Source: Jiella avicenniae (GTDB taxonomy: Bacteria; Pseudomonadota; Alphaproteobacteria; Rhizobiales; Rhizobiaceae). Taken from it: DNA of 64,000 nucleotides. Positions 38,388-47,323 of this stretch are shown piece after piece (positions within the stretch are counted from its first letter, which is position 1; every line of letters begins with the position of its first letter). The translations under genes were made by a program, and so were the position numbers. The stretch spans positions 1 through 64,000 of the forward strand of contig NZ_JAJUWU010000015.1 in NCBI RefSeq assembly GCF_021390325.1. The letters run 5' to 3'. Under the pieces are notes generated by a model. It searched no databases and was not told where the DNA came from. It saw nothing but the letters and a program-made list of their open reading frames with translations.

Positions 38388-39287
38388 TCACGGGTCTCTG
38401 GAGGACGGTTCGGACGATCGCGCGGCGATCGCCTCGCGCATGGCGAGGACCCGTCGCGCCTCGGTCAGATGCAGCCGCTCGACCATCCGGCCGTCGATCT
38501 GGATGACGCCGGCGGCGGCGTTTTCCGGCCGGGCGAAGGCCGAGACGATCGCTTCGGCGTCGCGGATCTCGGCCTCGCCGGGACCGAAGGCGGCGTTGGC
38601 CGGAGCGATCTGGGCGGGGTGGATCAGCGTCTTGCCGTCGAAGCCCATGCGCCGGCCGGCGGCGCATTCCCGCTCGAACCCGTCGACGTCTCGGAAATCG
38701 CCGTAGACGCCGTCGAGAACAAAGAGGCCATTCGCCTTCGCGGCAAGGACGATCTGCATCAGCCACGGCAGCAATTCGGTGCGGGCCGCGTCCGGCCGGA
38801 TGCCGGTGGCGAGACGAATGTCGTTGGTCCCGACGACGAGCGACGAGAGCCGGCCGCTCACGCCCTTCCTGGCGAGCTTTTCCGCCCGGGCGATGCCGCG
38901 CGGCGTCTCGATCATCGCCCAGAGCCGCAAGCGGGCCGGCGCGTCCATCTCGTCGAGGGCGCGGGCCGCGTCCTTCAGCGTATCGGTGTCCTCGACCTTG
39001 GGCAGGAGTACGGCATCCACCCCCGCACCACGCGCCATCAGGAGGTCTTCAGTGCCGTCGCCGGTCTCGATCGGATTGACGCGGACGATCCTCTGGCCGG
39101 CGAACCGTGAGACCGCAAGATGTTCCCGCAGCTTTTCCCGGGCCGCGCCCTTCGCTTCGGGAGCGACGGCGTCCTTGAGGTCGTAGACGATGCCGTCGGC
39201 GGCAAGACCGTCCGACTTCTCCAGCGCGCGGGCATTGGCACCGGGGACGTAGAGGATGGAACGGAAGAGCGCGTGCGTCCGGGTCAT
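38388..39287 (-). CDS. CitE-like HpcH/HpaI aldolase (malyl-CoA lyase-type)
   Basis: 299 aa from MTRTHALFRSILYVPG. TIM-barrel of the citrate-lyase-beta family: SILYVPGANARALEKS, DLKDAVAPEAK (metal and acid residues), RVNPIETGDG, WAMIETPRGIARAE, VVGTNDIRLATG and GFDGKTLIHPAQI. Members cleave or make CoA esters such as malyl-CoA, citramalyl-CoA or beta-methylmalyl-CoA. No companion citrate lyase subunits are present. The substrate cannot be fixed from sequence. Confidence 0.88.
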   Translation of the reverse strand: MTRTHALFRSILYVPGANARALEKSDGLAADGIVYDLKDAVAPEAKGAAREKLREHLAVSRFAGQRIVRVNPIETGDGTEDLLMARGAGVDAVLLPKVEDTDTLKDAARALDEMDAPARLRLWAMIETPRGIARAEKLARKGVSGRLSSLVVGTNDIRLATGIRPDAARTELLPWLMQIVLAAKANGLFVLDGVYGDFRDVDGFERECAAGRRMGFDGKTLIHPAQIAPANAAFGPGEAEIRDAEAIVSAFARPENAAAGVIQIDGRMVERLHLTEARRVLAMREAIAARSSEPSSRDP

Positions 39288-39341
39288 GGCGATGTCCTTG
39301 CCGAAATCGCGTTGCAACGCAAGCCTCCGGGTTGCCGGCCA

Positions 39342-39397
39342 GGGCGATCGCTCGAACGAAAGGGGGACGCCGGAATGCGGCTTGCCGTGATTCTCGG
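39342..39397 (+). repeat. Short dispersed repeat, copy 1
   Basis: This ~56-bp intergenic segment shares CGATCGCnCGAACG and GCGGCTTGCCGTGATTC with the reverse complement of 54807-54860. The most conserved part is GCGGCTTGCCGTGATTC, 17 bp identical. It looks like one unit of a low-copy intergenic repeat family. Confidence 0.5.
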
Positions 39398-39421
39398 CTA
39401 CGGGAGATGGTTCGAGCACCG

Positions 39422-40726
39422 TCACAGACCGAGATGGTCGGCGAAGTGCGGTCCGCAATAGTCTCGCCGGAAGAGTCCGCTCTCGGCAAGCCTGGGAACG
39501 AGGCCTTCGAGGAAGAGATGCATCGAGCCGACCGAGCCGCCTGGTACGGCGACGAAGCCGTCGATCGCGCCGGCATCGGCCCATTCCGCGATCTCGGCCG
39601 CAGCATCCGTGACCGTTCCGACGATGCGCCAATGTGCCGAGCCGATGACTTCCGGGCGCCGCAGGAGATCTGACAAGGTCGGCTCGTCCCGCGCGATGAG
39701 GCGACGAAGAAGATCGGAGTGCGTGCGGCTGCGCACCGTGCTCGACGGCGGCGGCAGGTCGCTCGCCTTGATTTGCCTCTCTTTCGGCCATTCGGCGAGG
39801 TCGAGGCCTGTCATCTCGCGGATGGAAGCCAGCTTGCGGACACCGTCGACCCTCGCATGCGTCTCCGCAAACAGGTCCTCCGCTTCGGCTCGGCTTTCGG
39901 CGAGAAACAGGCTGAGCCCGGGGAGAACCCGCACCGCGTCTGCTCCCCGGCCGTGAACTTCCGCCCGGCGTTTCAGATCGCTCCTGAGTTCAATCGCGGC
40001 GTCTTTGTCGGGCGTCGACGCGAAGACCGCATCGGCGATCGAAGCGGCGAAGTCCCGACCCGTCGGCGAGGCGCCGGCCTGTACGATGGGAATGCGGGAG
40101 GCGGCAAATTCCGGCGTGTTCAAGGGGCCGGCGATCTCGTAGTAGCTGCCTTCGAAATTGATCGGCTCGATGCGCTCCGGATCGGCGAAACGGCCGGACG
40201 CGCGATCATATTCGAGGGCCTCGTTCGGAAAGCTTCTCCAGAGGCTCTTCACGGCTGTGACAGCCTCTGAAGCGCGGGCGTAGCGCTCGTCCGTCGAGGG
40301 CATTTCGTCGAGGCCGAAATTCTGATTGCCGTCGAGCGAGGTCACCACGTTCCATCCGGCGCGGCCCCGGCTCAGCCAGTTCAGCGACTGCAGCTGCCGC
40401 GCGATCAAAAACGGTGGATAGAACGTCGTCGAGGCCGTCGTCAGAAGCCCGATATGCGAGGTTTCGCGGGCGATCGAGGCAAGAAGGATCGTCGGATCGA
40501 GGCTCGCGAAACCCGGCCCTTTTTCGAGCGCGGCGCGATCGAGATAGAGATTGTCGGGGCGGAAGACGAAATCCAGCTTGGCGGCTTCCGCGCGTTTCGC
40601 GACGTCGATAGAAAAGCCGCTCTCGAACATATCCTCGATCGCGCTGTCCGAGCGCCGCCATGCATCGCCACCCAGCCACGTCGGCGAGAGCGACAGGCCG
40701 ATATGAAAGCGCGTTTTCGTCCGCAT
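39422..40726 (-). CDS. FMN-dependent monooxygenase, NtaA/SnaA/DszA family
   Basis: 434 aa luciferase-like flavin monooxygenase. N-terminal IGLSLSPTWLGGDAWR, FRPDNLY, LDPTILLASIARETSHIGL, GWNVVTS, PIVQAGASPTGRDFAA and DGFVAVPGG are hallmarks of the two-component NtaA group that includes nitrilotriacetate, EDTA, alkanesulfonate-like and dibenzothiophene monooxygenases. A separate flavin reductase is needed and none is encoded nearby. It is divergent from the iron-chelate ABC transporter with 165 bp between the starts, suggesting it acts on an imported organic ligand (inference). Confidence 0.87.
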   Translation of the reverse strand: MRTKTRFHIGLSLSPTWLGGDAWRRSDSAIEDMFESGFSIDVAKRAEAAKLDFVFRPDNLYLDRAALEKGPGFASLDPTILLASIARETSHIGLLTTASTTFYPPFLIARQLQSLNWLSRGRAGWNVVTSLDGNQNFGLDEMPSTDERYARASEAVTAVKSLWRSFPNEALEYDRASGRFADPERIEPINFEGSYYEIAGPLNTPEFAASRIPIVQAGASPTGRDFAASIADAVFASTPDKDAAIELRSDLKRRAEVHGRGADAVRVLPGLSLFLAESRAEAEDLFAETHARVDGVRKLASIREMTGLDLAEWPKERQIKASDLPPPSSTVRSRTHSDLLRRLIARDEPTLSDLLRRPEVIGSAHWRIVGTVTDAAAEIAEWADAGAIDGFVAVPGGSVGSMHLFLEGLVPRLAESGLFRRDYCGPHFADHLGL

Positions 40727-40780
40727 GCTGGAAAGTGTCCCGTTCTCTTTGGTGAGCCTCTCGCCCTGGGGGTATATTTA

Positions 40781-40807
40781 TGACAAGAATAGTCGACTTT
40801 TAAAGTC
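40781..40807. promoter_or_regulatory. AT-rich inverted repeats in the monooxygenase/ABC divergent region
   Basis: GACTTT-T-AAAGTC (40795-40807) is a near-perfect palindrome, and TGA-N9-TCG (40781-40795) overlaps it, one base short of the TGA-N9-TCA iron box seen at the receptor gene. The site lies between the two divergent starts and may control both. Confidence 0.35.
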
Positions 40808-40891
40808 CGTTTCCGTACTGCTCGAAGCCGTGGCCGGCGAGGTGAATCCCCGCGCCCTATGCATGGATTTCGAGGCAGGGACGACAGACCC

Positions 40892-41680
40892 ATGATCGAA
40901 GCATCGCGCGTCAGTGTCGCCTATGGCCACACGCCAATCCTCTTTGACGTCACGGCCCGTTTTACGCCGAGAAGGCTGACGGCACTCGTCGGGCCAAACG
41001 GTTGCGGCAAGTCGACCTTGCTGAAGGCGATCATGGATTTCGTGCCGCTGACCGGCGGGACGATAACGCTCGATGGCGAGGAAATCAGGTCGATCGGGCG
41101 ACGCAAGCTCGCCAGACGCGTCGCCTATCTGCCGCAGGAGAGTCACTGTCCGGACTACATGACCCTCGGCGAACTCGTCGAACTGGCCGGTTTCGCGCGC
41201 TACTCGCTCTTCGGCGGGCCTTCGGCGAAGGACCGCGAACTCTTCCACGACGCCCTCGACATCGTGGGCCTCGCCGGCATGGCCCATCGCCAGGTCAATC
41301 GTCTTTCGGGCGGCCAGCGCCAGCGCGCCTTCATCGCCATGATTCTCGCCCAGGACGCCGAGATCGTGCTGATGGACGAGCCGGTGAACCATCTCGACAT
41401 GAAGTACCAATACGCGACGCTGGACCTCATCGGAAACCTCACGCGGAACCGGGGAAAGACCGTCGTCACCGTTCTCCACGACCTCAATCTGACGACCGCC
41501 TTTGCCGACGACGTCGTCATGATGCGCGACGGGCGGATCGTGGCGTCCGGTTCCGTTCGTGAGACCGTCACGCAAGACACGGTCGCGCAGGTCTTCGATC
41601 TCGATGCCGACATCTTCGAGCGCGACGGTCGGCTCGTCTGCCTGCCGGGCGCGAAAGGCCGCGAGACGATCGCGGCATGA
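40892..41680 (+). CDS. Iron-siderophore ABC transporter ATPase (FecE/FepC type)
   Basis: 262 aa from MIEASRVSVAYGH. Walker A GPNGCGKST (34-42), Q-loop YLPQESHCP, signature LSGGQRQRAFIAM and Walker B EIVLMDEPVNHLDMKYQ are all typical of the siderophore/vitamin B12 importer ATPases. Followed by VLHDLNLTTAFADDVVMM. It energises the two FecCD-type permeases, whose genes overlap it (ATGA). Confidence 0.93.
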   Translation: MIEASRVSVAYGHTPILFDVTARFTPRRLTALVGPNGCGKSTLLKAIMDFVPLTGGTITLDGEEIRSIGRRKLARRVAYLPQESHCPDYMTLGELVELAGFARYSLFGGPSAKDRELFHDALDIVGLAGMAHRQVNRLSGGQRQRAFIAMILAQDAEIVLMDEPVNHLDMKYQYATLDLIGNLTRNRGKTVVTVLHDLNLTTAFADDVVMMRDGRIVASGSVRETVTQDTVAQVFDLDADIFERDGRLVCLPGAKGRETIAA

Positions 41681-42687
41681 CGCGCCGCGTCGTCTTTCTC
41701 GGCGCGGCGACCCTTCTGCTCGTCGTGGCTTTCCTGGCTCAGCTTTCGATCGGAGCGATCACGGTCCCGATGGGCAACGTCTTCGCGGCATTCTGGAGCT
41801 TCGATCCGCAGAATTACGAGCACAATGTCGTCTTGTACCAGCGTCTGCCGCGGGCGCTGATCGCGGTCTATGTCGGCGCGCTGATGGCCTGTGGCGGCAC
41901 CGTCCTCCAGGGCCTCACCCGCAATCCGCTGGCCGCACCGTCGACCCTCGGCATCAATGCGGGGGCCGCCGCCTTCGTCGTTGGCGGCATCCATCTCCTC
42001 GATCTCGGGCTCGCAGCGCAGGGTGCCGCCGCGCTGGCCGGTGCGGTTCTCGGTTTCCTCGTCTGCGTCGCGGTCGCGCGCTTCGCCGGATTGTCACGCG
42101 ATCCGCGCGGCTTGTCGCTGATCCTGTCCGGCGCGCTGGTCTCGATGCTGCTGGTCGGGATCGCGAACGCCTTTCTCCTCGCAGACCCTTCGCGTCGCAC
42201 GGACCTGTTGAGCTGGATGAGCGGCAACATCAACCATGTCTATGCCGACCGCCTGACGAGTTTCTGGTGGATCGGCGTCCTGTCGCTTTTCGTTCTCGCC
42301 GTGCTGGCGCGGCCGCTCACGCTGATGTCCCTCGGTCCGGAACAGGCGGCCTCGGCCGGTGTGGACGTCAAGCGGGTCACGCGTCTCTCCCTTGCTGCGG
42401 TGATGCTCGGCTCGGGATCGGCCGTCGCGATCTGCGGGCCGGTCGCCTTCGTCGGCCTGGTCGTGCCGCATCTCGTCCGCCCATTCGTCGGGCAGGGGCA
42501 GATCGCCGGACTTCCCGCCTGCGCGCTCGCGGGAGCGTCGGCCTGTCTGGTCGCCGATCTCGCGGCGCGTCAGGCCTTTCAACCCTACGTGCTCAACACC
42601 GGCATCCTTCTGGACCTCGTTGGTGGTCTGGCCTTCTTCGTCATCGTCAAGCGATACTATCTCGGCACGGCTGAAAGGACCGGATGA
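41677..42687 (+). CDS. Iron-siderophore ABC permease (FecCD family), first subunit
   Basis: 336 aa, about nine to ten transmembrane helices. Conserved FecCD motifs: GALMACGGTVLQGLTRNPLAAPSTLGINAGA, LGPEQAASAGVDVKRV and CGPVAFVGLVVPHLVRPFVG (coupling region). Forms a heterodimeric channel with the next permease. Start overlaps the ATPase stop. Confidence 0.92.
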   Translation: MTRRVVFLGAATLLLVVAFLAQLSIGAITVPMGNVFAAFWSFDPQNYEHNVVLYQRLPRALIAVYVGALMACGGTVLQGLTRNPLAAPSTLGINAGAAAFVVGGIHLLDLGLAAQGAAALAGAVLGFLVCVAVARFAGLSRDPRGLSLILSGALVSMLLVGIANAFLLADPSRRTDLLSWMSGNINHVYADRLTSFWWIGVLSLFVLAVLARPLTLMSLGPEQAASAGVDVKRVTRLSLAAVMLGSGSAVAICGPVAFVGLVVPHLVRPFVGQGQIAGLPACALAGASACLVADLAARQAFQPYVLNTGILLDLVGGLAFFVIVKRYYLGTAERTG

Positions 42688-43751
42688 TGGAGCGCGGTCG
42701 CGCGAGCGACGGTAAACCGGTCCTGCGCTTTCAGGGGGGACTGCAGATCCGCCTCGGCAATCTGGTCACCGCCACATTGCTGGCACTCGCCGCGATCGGT
42801 CTGGCCGGGCTCGCGGCGAGCATCGGCACTCAGGCGACGGATGCCGGAGATCTCGTCCGGGCTGTTCTCGGTGGGTCGCTCGACGCGGCCGACGCTTATG
42901 CGCTTTGGACGGTTCGCCTTCCGCGTGTCGTCATCGGGTTCCTGGCGGGTTGGGCGGTCGGCCTCTCCGGCGCGGTCCTTCAGTCGCTCGCTCGCAATCC
43001 GCTCGCGGACCCGGGCCTCTTCGGGATCAATCAGGGCTCCATGGTGACGATCATGCTGCTTCTCGTCTTCTGGCCGGCGGCGCCGCGCGAGATCGTGCCG
43101 CTCGCGGCGCTCTTCGGCGGGCTCGGTGTCGGTCTTCTGCTGATCCGGCTCGTCGGCGCGGCCCGCTCGAGCGGGCTGGCGATCCTTCTGATGGGCATCG
43201 CCGTCGAGACGATCCTCTCCGCCGTCACCTCGATCCTCGTCCTCTATACGCCGAGCGAAACCTCCTACGCCGTGTCGGACTGGCTGGCCGGGTCGCTTTT
43301 CCAGGCGAGTTGGGCCGCTGCGGCGAACTACGCGCCGTGGTTTGCGATCGGGCTGGTCGGCACCGCGATCCTCGGTCGAAGCCTGACGAGCTACGAACTC
43401 GGTGACGACATGGCGCGCGCGATCGGCGAACCGGTCGCACGGACACGCCCATTGCTGCTGGTCTTCGCCGTCCTGATGAGCGCCACCGCCGTCAGCGCGG
43501 TCGGGCCATTGAGCTTTCTCGGCGTTCTTGCCCCGCATCTGGCGGCGTTTGCCTCTCCGGCGACGGGGAGGGCCAGGCTGATCCTCGCCGGCCTGACGGG
43601 AGGTTGCCTCGTGATCGCGTCCGATTGCCTCATCCGGGGGCTTCCCGCGACGGTCTCGCTGCCGATTGGCCTGGCACTGACGCTCATTGGCGTGCCGCTG
43701 TTCATGGTCACGCTGCGCCTGCGAAGCCTGCGCCGGTTGCGGGCGCCCTGA
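42684..43751 (+). CDS. Iron-siderophore ABC permease (FecCD family), second subunit
   Basis: 355 aa with the same fold: WAVGLSGAVLQSLARNPLADPGLFGINQGS and GPLSFLGVLAPHLAAF. An N-terminal cytoplasmic stretch of ~25 residues precedes the first helix. ATGA overlap with the previous gene. Together with the ATPase and the binding protein encoded convergently at 43771-44724 it makes a complete periplasmic siderophore importer. Confidence 0.92.
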   Translation: MMERGRASDGKPVLRFQGGLQIRLGNLVTATLLALAAIGLAGLAASIGTQATDAGDLVRAVLGGSLDAADAYALWTVRLPRVVIGFLAGWAVGLSGAVLQSLARNPLADPGLFGINQGSMVTIMLLLVFWPAAPREIVPLAALFGGLGVGLLLIRLVGAARSSGLAILLMGIAVETILSAVTSILVLYTPSETSYAVSDWLAGSLFQASWAAAANYAPWFAIGLVGTAILGRSLTSYELGDDMARAIGEPVARTRPLLLVFAVLMSATAVSAVGPLSFLGVLAPHLAAFASPATGRARLILAGLTGGCLVIASDCLIRGLPATVSLPIGLALTLIGVPLFMVTLRLRSLRRLRAP

Positions 43752-43770
43752 GCAAGGACGACGCGGCCGT

Positions 43771-44724
43771 TCAGCGGGCTCGAGCCCACGCCTCGATCGC
43801 ATCCAGCATATGCAGTGCGCTGGCGATCGTCGGGGTGGCGACGCGGGCGGAGTCGATGAAAAGAACGCGGCCCTCGCGCGCCGGCTTCAGAAACGTTCGC
43901 CAGCCTGGCATGATCATGTCGAGGCGCATCATGGTCGCTTCCGCCGATCGGTCATCGACCGCGTAGCTGTTCATGATCACGAAGAGGTCGGGATCGACCG
44001 TTCCCAGAAGTTCGGAGCTGAGCGGAGCCGAGAACATCGAGCCCGGACCCGATCCCAGCTTGGAACCTTCGAGCGCAGCACGCTCGTAGCCGAGATCCTC
44101 GATCGCCTGGATCGCGCCGGACAATCCTCCCACGAGATTGAGCTGATCATTGGTGACGACGGCGAGATAGGTCTCGTTCCCTTGATCCGGCAACAGAGCC
44201 GCAACTTCCGCCAGGCGCCTGTCATAGGTCTCGAGGCGCTCGGCATAGGCGTCCCGCCTGCCGACGAGTTCGGCAAGTTCCGCTTCGACGCCGAAGCCGC
44301 CGACGCGCTCCGCGCTGACACTCTGCAGATAGGTCGGTGCGACGGTCGAGAGCCGCTCGACCTTGTCCACATCCCGTTCGGTGCCGATGATGAGATCGGG
44401 ATCGAGCGCCCGCAGTTTTTCCAGGTCGATGCGGCCGAAGGGGCCGATGCCTCGCGGCTTGTCCCGGTCCGCGCCGATGACGGTGTCGATGAAATCGACT
44501 GCCGAAAGGACAGAGCCGTCGTCGCCGCGCCCGTAGCTGCCGACCGGCATGAGCCCGAGATCGATCAGTGGCAGGCCGAGCAGCGGTTCGTGCATGACGA
44601 CGACTCGTCGCGGCTCGTCCGGTATCACGACTGTCCGTCCCGTATCATCGGTCACCGTTCGCTCGGCGGCCGTGGCGCTCCAAGCGCTGACGATCAGAAG
44701 GCAGACGAAGGTCGCAAAGCGCAT
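43771..44724 (-). CDS. Periplasmic iron-siderophore binding protein (FecB/FhuD type)
   Basis: 317 aa. Signal peptide residues 1-19 (ending ATA). Class III binding protein features: DDTGRTVVIPDEPRRVVVMHEPLLGLPLIDLGLMPVGSYGR and DPDLIIGTERDVDKVERLSTVAPTYL. It carries the iron-chelate from the outer-membrane receptor to the permease. Converges with the permease genes (19 bp apart) and lies downstream of the receptor on the same strand. Confidence 0.9.
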   Translation of the reverse strand: MRFATFVCLLIVSAWSATAAERTVTDDTGRTVVIPDEPRRVVVMHEPLLGLPLIDLGLMPVGSYGRGDDGSVLSAVDFIDTVIGADRDKPRGIGPFGRIDLEKLRALDPDLIIGTERDVDKVERLSTVAPTYLQSVSAERVGGFGVEAELAELVGRRDAYAERLETYDRRLAEVAALLPDQGNETYLAVVTNDQLNLVGGLSGAIQAIEDLGYERAALEGSKLGSGPGSMFSAPLSSELLGTVDPDLFVIMNSYAVDDRSAEATMMRLDMIMPGWRTFLKPAREGRVLFIDSARVATPTIASALHMLDAIEAWARAR

Positions 44725-44784
44725 CGAGATATTTCCCTTGCATCACTCGTGGTTCGGACCGGGTCGCAGACCCGCAAACGAAAT

Positions 44785-44814
44785 GTGCCGCGCAATCACC
44801 AGATCGCGCGGCAC
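44785..44814 (-). terminator. Hairpin between receptor and binding-protein genes
   Basis: GTGCCGCGC (44785-44793) and GCGCGGCAC (44806-44814) give a perfect 9-bp stem with a 12-nt loop, 31 bases past the receptor stop. Downstream on the minus strand comes ATTTCGTTT, only moderately T-rich. It may partly separate receptor and binding-protein expression. Confidence 0.5.
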
Positions 44815-44844
44815 GAAGGCTGGAGGGCCACTGGTGGCTGGGGC

Positions 44845-46974
44845 TCAGAAAGAGACCTTCAGACCGCCGCCGAACTCGCGCGGCGGGACGACGGGGCCTT
44901 CATATCCCAGGATGGTTCGGCTGTAGCGCAAGAAGGTCGGTCCTTCTTCGTCGAAGATGTTCTTGACGTAACCGAACATTTCGACCTCCTCACGCGGCTT
45001 GAACTGGATCTTGGCGTTGGCGACCGTGAAAGAGTCGACGAACGCCGCCCGGTCGTTCACGTCATCGGAGAAGTATCCGTCGGTATGACGGACGTCGGCG
45101 GTCAATGCAAGGTTGTCGAGAACGTCCCATCGCGCGCCGAAGGCGAGAGTGTAGTCCGGCGCGCGGCCGAACTCCTTGCCCTGGAGACTGGCGGCCGCCG
45201 GGTCGGTGACCGTGTCGATCTCGGTCTTGAGAAGGCCGACCGACCCGTTGAGCGTCAGATAATCCAGGGGCTTGTATTCGGCGCCGAACTCCATGCCGTA
45301 GGAATGGGCATCGTCGACATTGACCGTCTGCGCGAAGAATGGATCGATGTCGCTGACGAGATAGCGCTGGGCGTCCGTCAAATCGGTGTAGAAGACGTTG
45401 GCGTTGACCGAAAGCGTGTCATCGATGAGATTCGCCCTGGTGAACAGCTCGTAGTTCCAGGCCATTTCCTTGTCGTAGGGCACGAAGGTGTTGGTCACGA
45501 GGTTCAGCGTCACGCCGCCGGGATTGTAGCCGCGGCTGATCAGGCCGCCGACGGTGACGTCTTCGGTGACCTCGTAGGCAAGCGACAGCTTCGGCAGAAG
45601 GGCGTCGAAGGATTCGTCGTAGTCGATCGGCGTGGTGACGGATGCGCCCGGGATGCGCGAAGCGAGTTCCGCATAGCCGTTGCGCTGCAGCTCGTCGCGC
45701 TGGTAGCGCAGACCACCGGTCAGAACCCAGCGGTCCCAGAACCGGTAATTGACCTCGGCGAAGACACCGAGACTGTTCCGCTGGTCGTCGAACTCGCTGA
45801 CATAGGTAGGCACGGACGTCCGATCCGACAGGTACAGCGTGTCCGATTCTTCGGTGTTGCGATAATAGACCCCGGCGACGCCGCTCCACGCGGAATCCTC
45901 GGTGCCGAAGGTCAGCCGCGACTCGTTGGAGAAATCTTGCGACGTGATATCGGCGGAGCCGCCATTCAGCGGCTCGGTTAAGCGCGAGGTTTCGAGATCG
46001 GAATACTGGATCTGGTTGGTGAAGACGAGCTCGTTGCCGAAATCATATGTGATGTCGCCGATCACCGTATTCGTGGACTGGTCCCAGGTCGGGTTGGTCA
46101 GCGTTTCACTGTCGCGGTCTTCGAAGGGTTCGGTCGCGGCTTCCCAGGTGGGGCGGTCCGAACCGATGTGCTGATAGGTCAGCTTGGCCTCCAGACCCGG
46201 GATCTCCGAAGGCCGGAAGAGCAGCTTGGCGCGGGCGTTTCGGGTTTCGAGATCCTGGTCGCCGCTGCTTGCGAATGCCGGATTGGTATAGTCGATGAAG
46301 TTGTCGCGGGCATAGTAGTCGATGGCCACGCGCGCGGCCATGTCCTGGAGCAGCGGCGAATTCAGCATCATCGACCCGCGGCGCGTCTCGAGGCTCGAAT
46401 ACTCGACCTGCGCGGCGGCCTCGCGTTCGAAGACCGGATCCTTGGTGTTGATGACGATCGCGCCGGCGATGCTGTTTGCGCCCTGATTGATCGTCTGCGG
46501 GCCGCGAAACACCTCGATGGACTCGACGTCCCAGATCGGCGTCGAGGAGTAGACGAGTTCGTAATAGCTCAGATTGTGACCGTCGAGACTGACGGTCGCG
46601 CGCGGCGTCGTCCCGCCGAAGAAGGCGCTGGCGCCGGAGTTCGGCCCCTCGCTGTCCTGGCCGCGGATGCTCGGTGCCGAGCCCTGACCGTATTCGGCCG
46701 GAATGACGACGTTGGGGAGATTGACGATCGCTTCGTCGACCGTCGCGGCCTCGACTTTCTGGTCGATCTCGTCCTCGGTGAGCACCGACACCGAGCTCGA
46801 CGTGCTGGCAAGGCTGCGGGTGAAGTTCTCGCCGGTGATCACCACGGTGTCCAGTTCGATCGGCAGTGTTTCGCCGGGCGTGGCGTCCTGCGCATGCGCC
46901 CCGAACATCAACGCTGCCGAAATCGATACGGCGCTGACGCCCCCCTGCAGCCTGAGAAGCCTACGCGATCTCAT
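44845..46974 (-). CDS. TonB-dependent outer-membrane siderophore receptor
   Basis: 709 aa from MRSRRLLRLQGG (a TTG start 12 bases earlier is possible). Signal peptide ends near AHA. A TonB-box-like DTVVITG is followed by the plug domain (SSVSVLTEDEIDQK, SAPSIRGQDSEG, DVESIEVFRGPQTINQGANSIAGAIVINTKDP) and a long beta-barrel with alternating aromatic residues, ending in ...GGGLKVSF with the terminal Phe required for outer-membrane insertion. The ligand cannot be named. An iron-box motif lies 16 bp upstream of the start. Confidence 0.93.
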   Translation of the reverse strand: MRSRRLLRLQGGVSAVSISAALMFGAHAQDATPGETLPIELDTVVITGENFTRSLASTSSSVSVLTEDEIDQKVEAATVDEAIVNLPNVVIPAEYGQGSAPSIRGQDSEGPNSGASAFFGGTTPRATVSLDGHNLSYYELVYSSTPIWDVESIEVFRGPQTINQGANSIAGAIVINTKDPVFEREAAAQVEYSSLETRRGSMMLNSPLLQDMAARVAIDYYARDNFIDYTNPAFASSGDQDLETRNARAKLLFRPSEIPGLEAKLTYQHIGSDRPTWEAATEPFEDRDSETLTNPTWDQSTNTVIGDITYDFGNELVFTNQIQYSDLETSRLTEPLNGGSADITSQDFSNESRLTFGTEDSAWSGVAGVYYRNTEESDTLYLSDRTSVPTYVSEFDDQRNSLGVFAEVNYRFWDRWVLTGGLRYQRDELQRNGYAELASRIPGASVTTPIDYDESFDALLPKLSLAYEVTEDVTVGGLISRGYNPGGVTLNLVTNTFVPYDKEMAWNYELFTRANLIDDTLSVNANVFYTDLTDAQRYLVSDIDPFFAQTVNVDDAHSYGMEFGAEYKPLDYLTLNGSVGLLKTEIDTVTDPAAASLQGKEFGRAPDYTLAFGARWDVLDNLALTADVRHTDGYFSDDVNDRAAFVDSFTVANAKIQFKPREEVEMFGYVKNIFDEEGPTFLRYSRTILGYEGPVVPPREFGGGLKVSF

Positions 46975-46989
46975 CCTTGCCCCCAAACA

Positions 46990-47004
46990 TGATCGAAAAT
47001 GTCA
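46990..47004. promoter_or_regulatory. Candidate RirA iron-responsive (IRO) box, TGA-N9-TCA
   Basis: TGATCGAAAATGTCA matches the TGA-N9-TCA iron-responsive operator bound by RirA in rhizobia. It lies between the predicted promoter and the receptor start. Only six bases are specified, so the match gains weight mainly from its position before a siderophore receptor. Confidence 0.5.
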
Positions 47005-47013
47005 TAATTTTCC

Positions 47014-47041
47014 ACATTACAGAGCGCTCTCCACGATGCAA
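47014..47041 (-). promoter_or_regulatory. Possible promoter of the TonB-dependent receptor gene
   Basis: On the minus strand TTGCAT and TAATGT are separated by 16 bp. The spacer contains a 10-bp perfect palindrome, AGAGCGCTCT (47021-47030), a possible second operator. The remainder of the 47042-47323 divergent region shows no gene. Confidence 0.4.
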
Positions 47042-47323
47042 TATCAAGCAGAGGGTGCGATGAGGATTTGTTGCAAAATCGCCACATATATGTCGTTCGA
47101 AAGACTCTCTTCTTCTCGGTAACTTGTTGAATCGCCTCCCTCGCTGATGAACCTGCCGTCGAGTACCCATTGTTAACCGTGGCAAGCATCGCCCCGCCTG
47201 AGCGTCTCTCGCCGACCGTCACGCGGCTCCCATCTGCGCGTGGGGGCGCGGAAGTTCCCAGCGTCCGGCTTTGCCACCGCGAGAAGAAGTCGAAGGAAAA
47301 GGACGAGTGTTTCGAGGATGACG

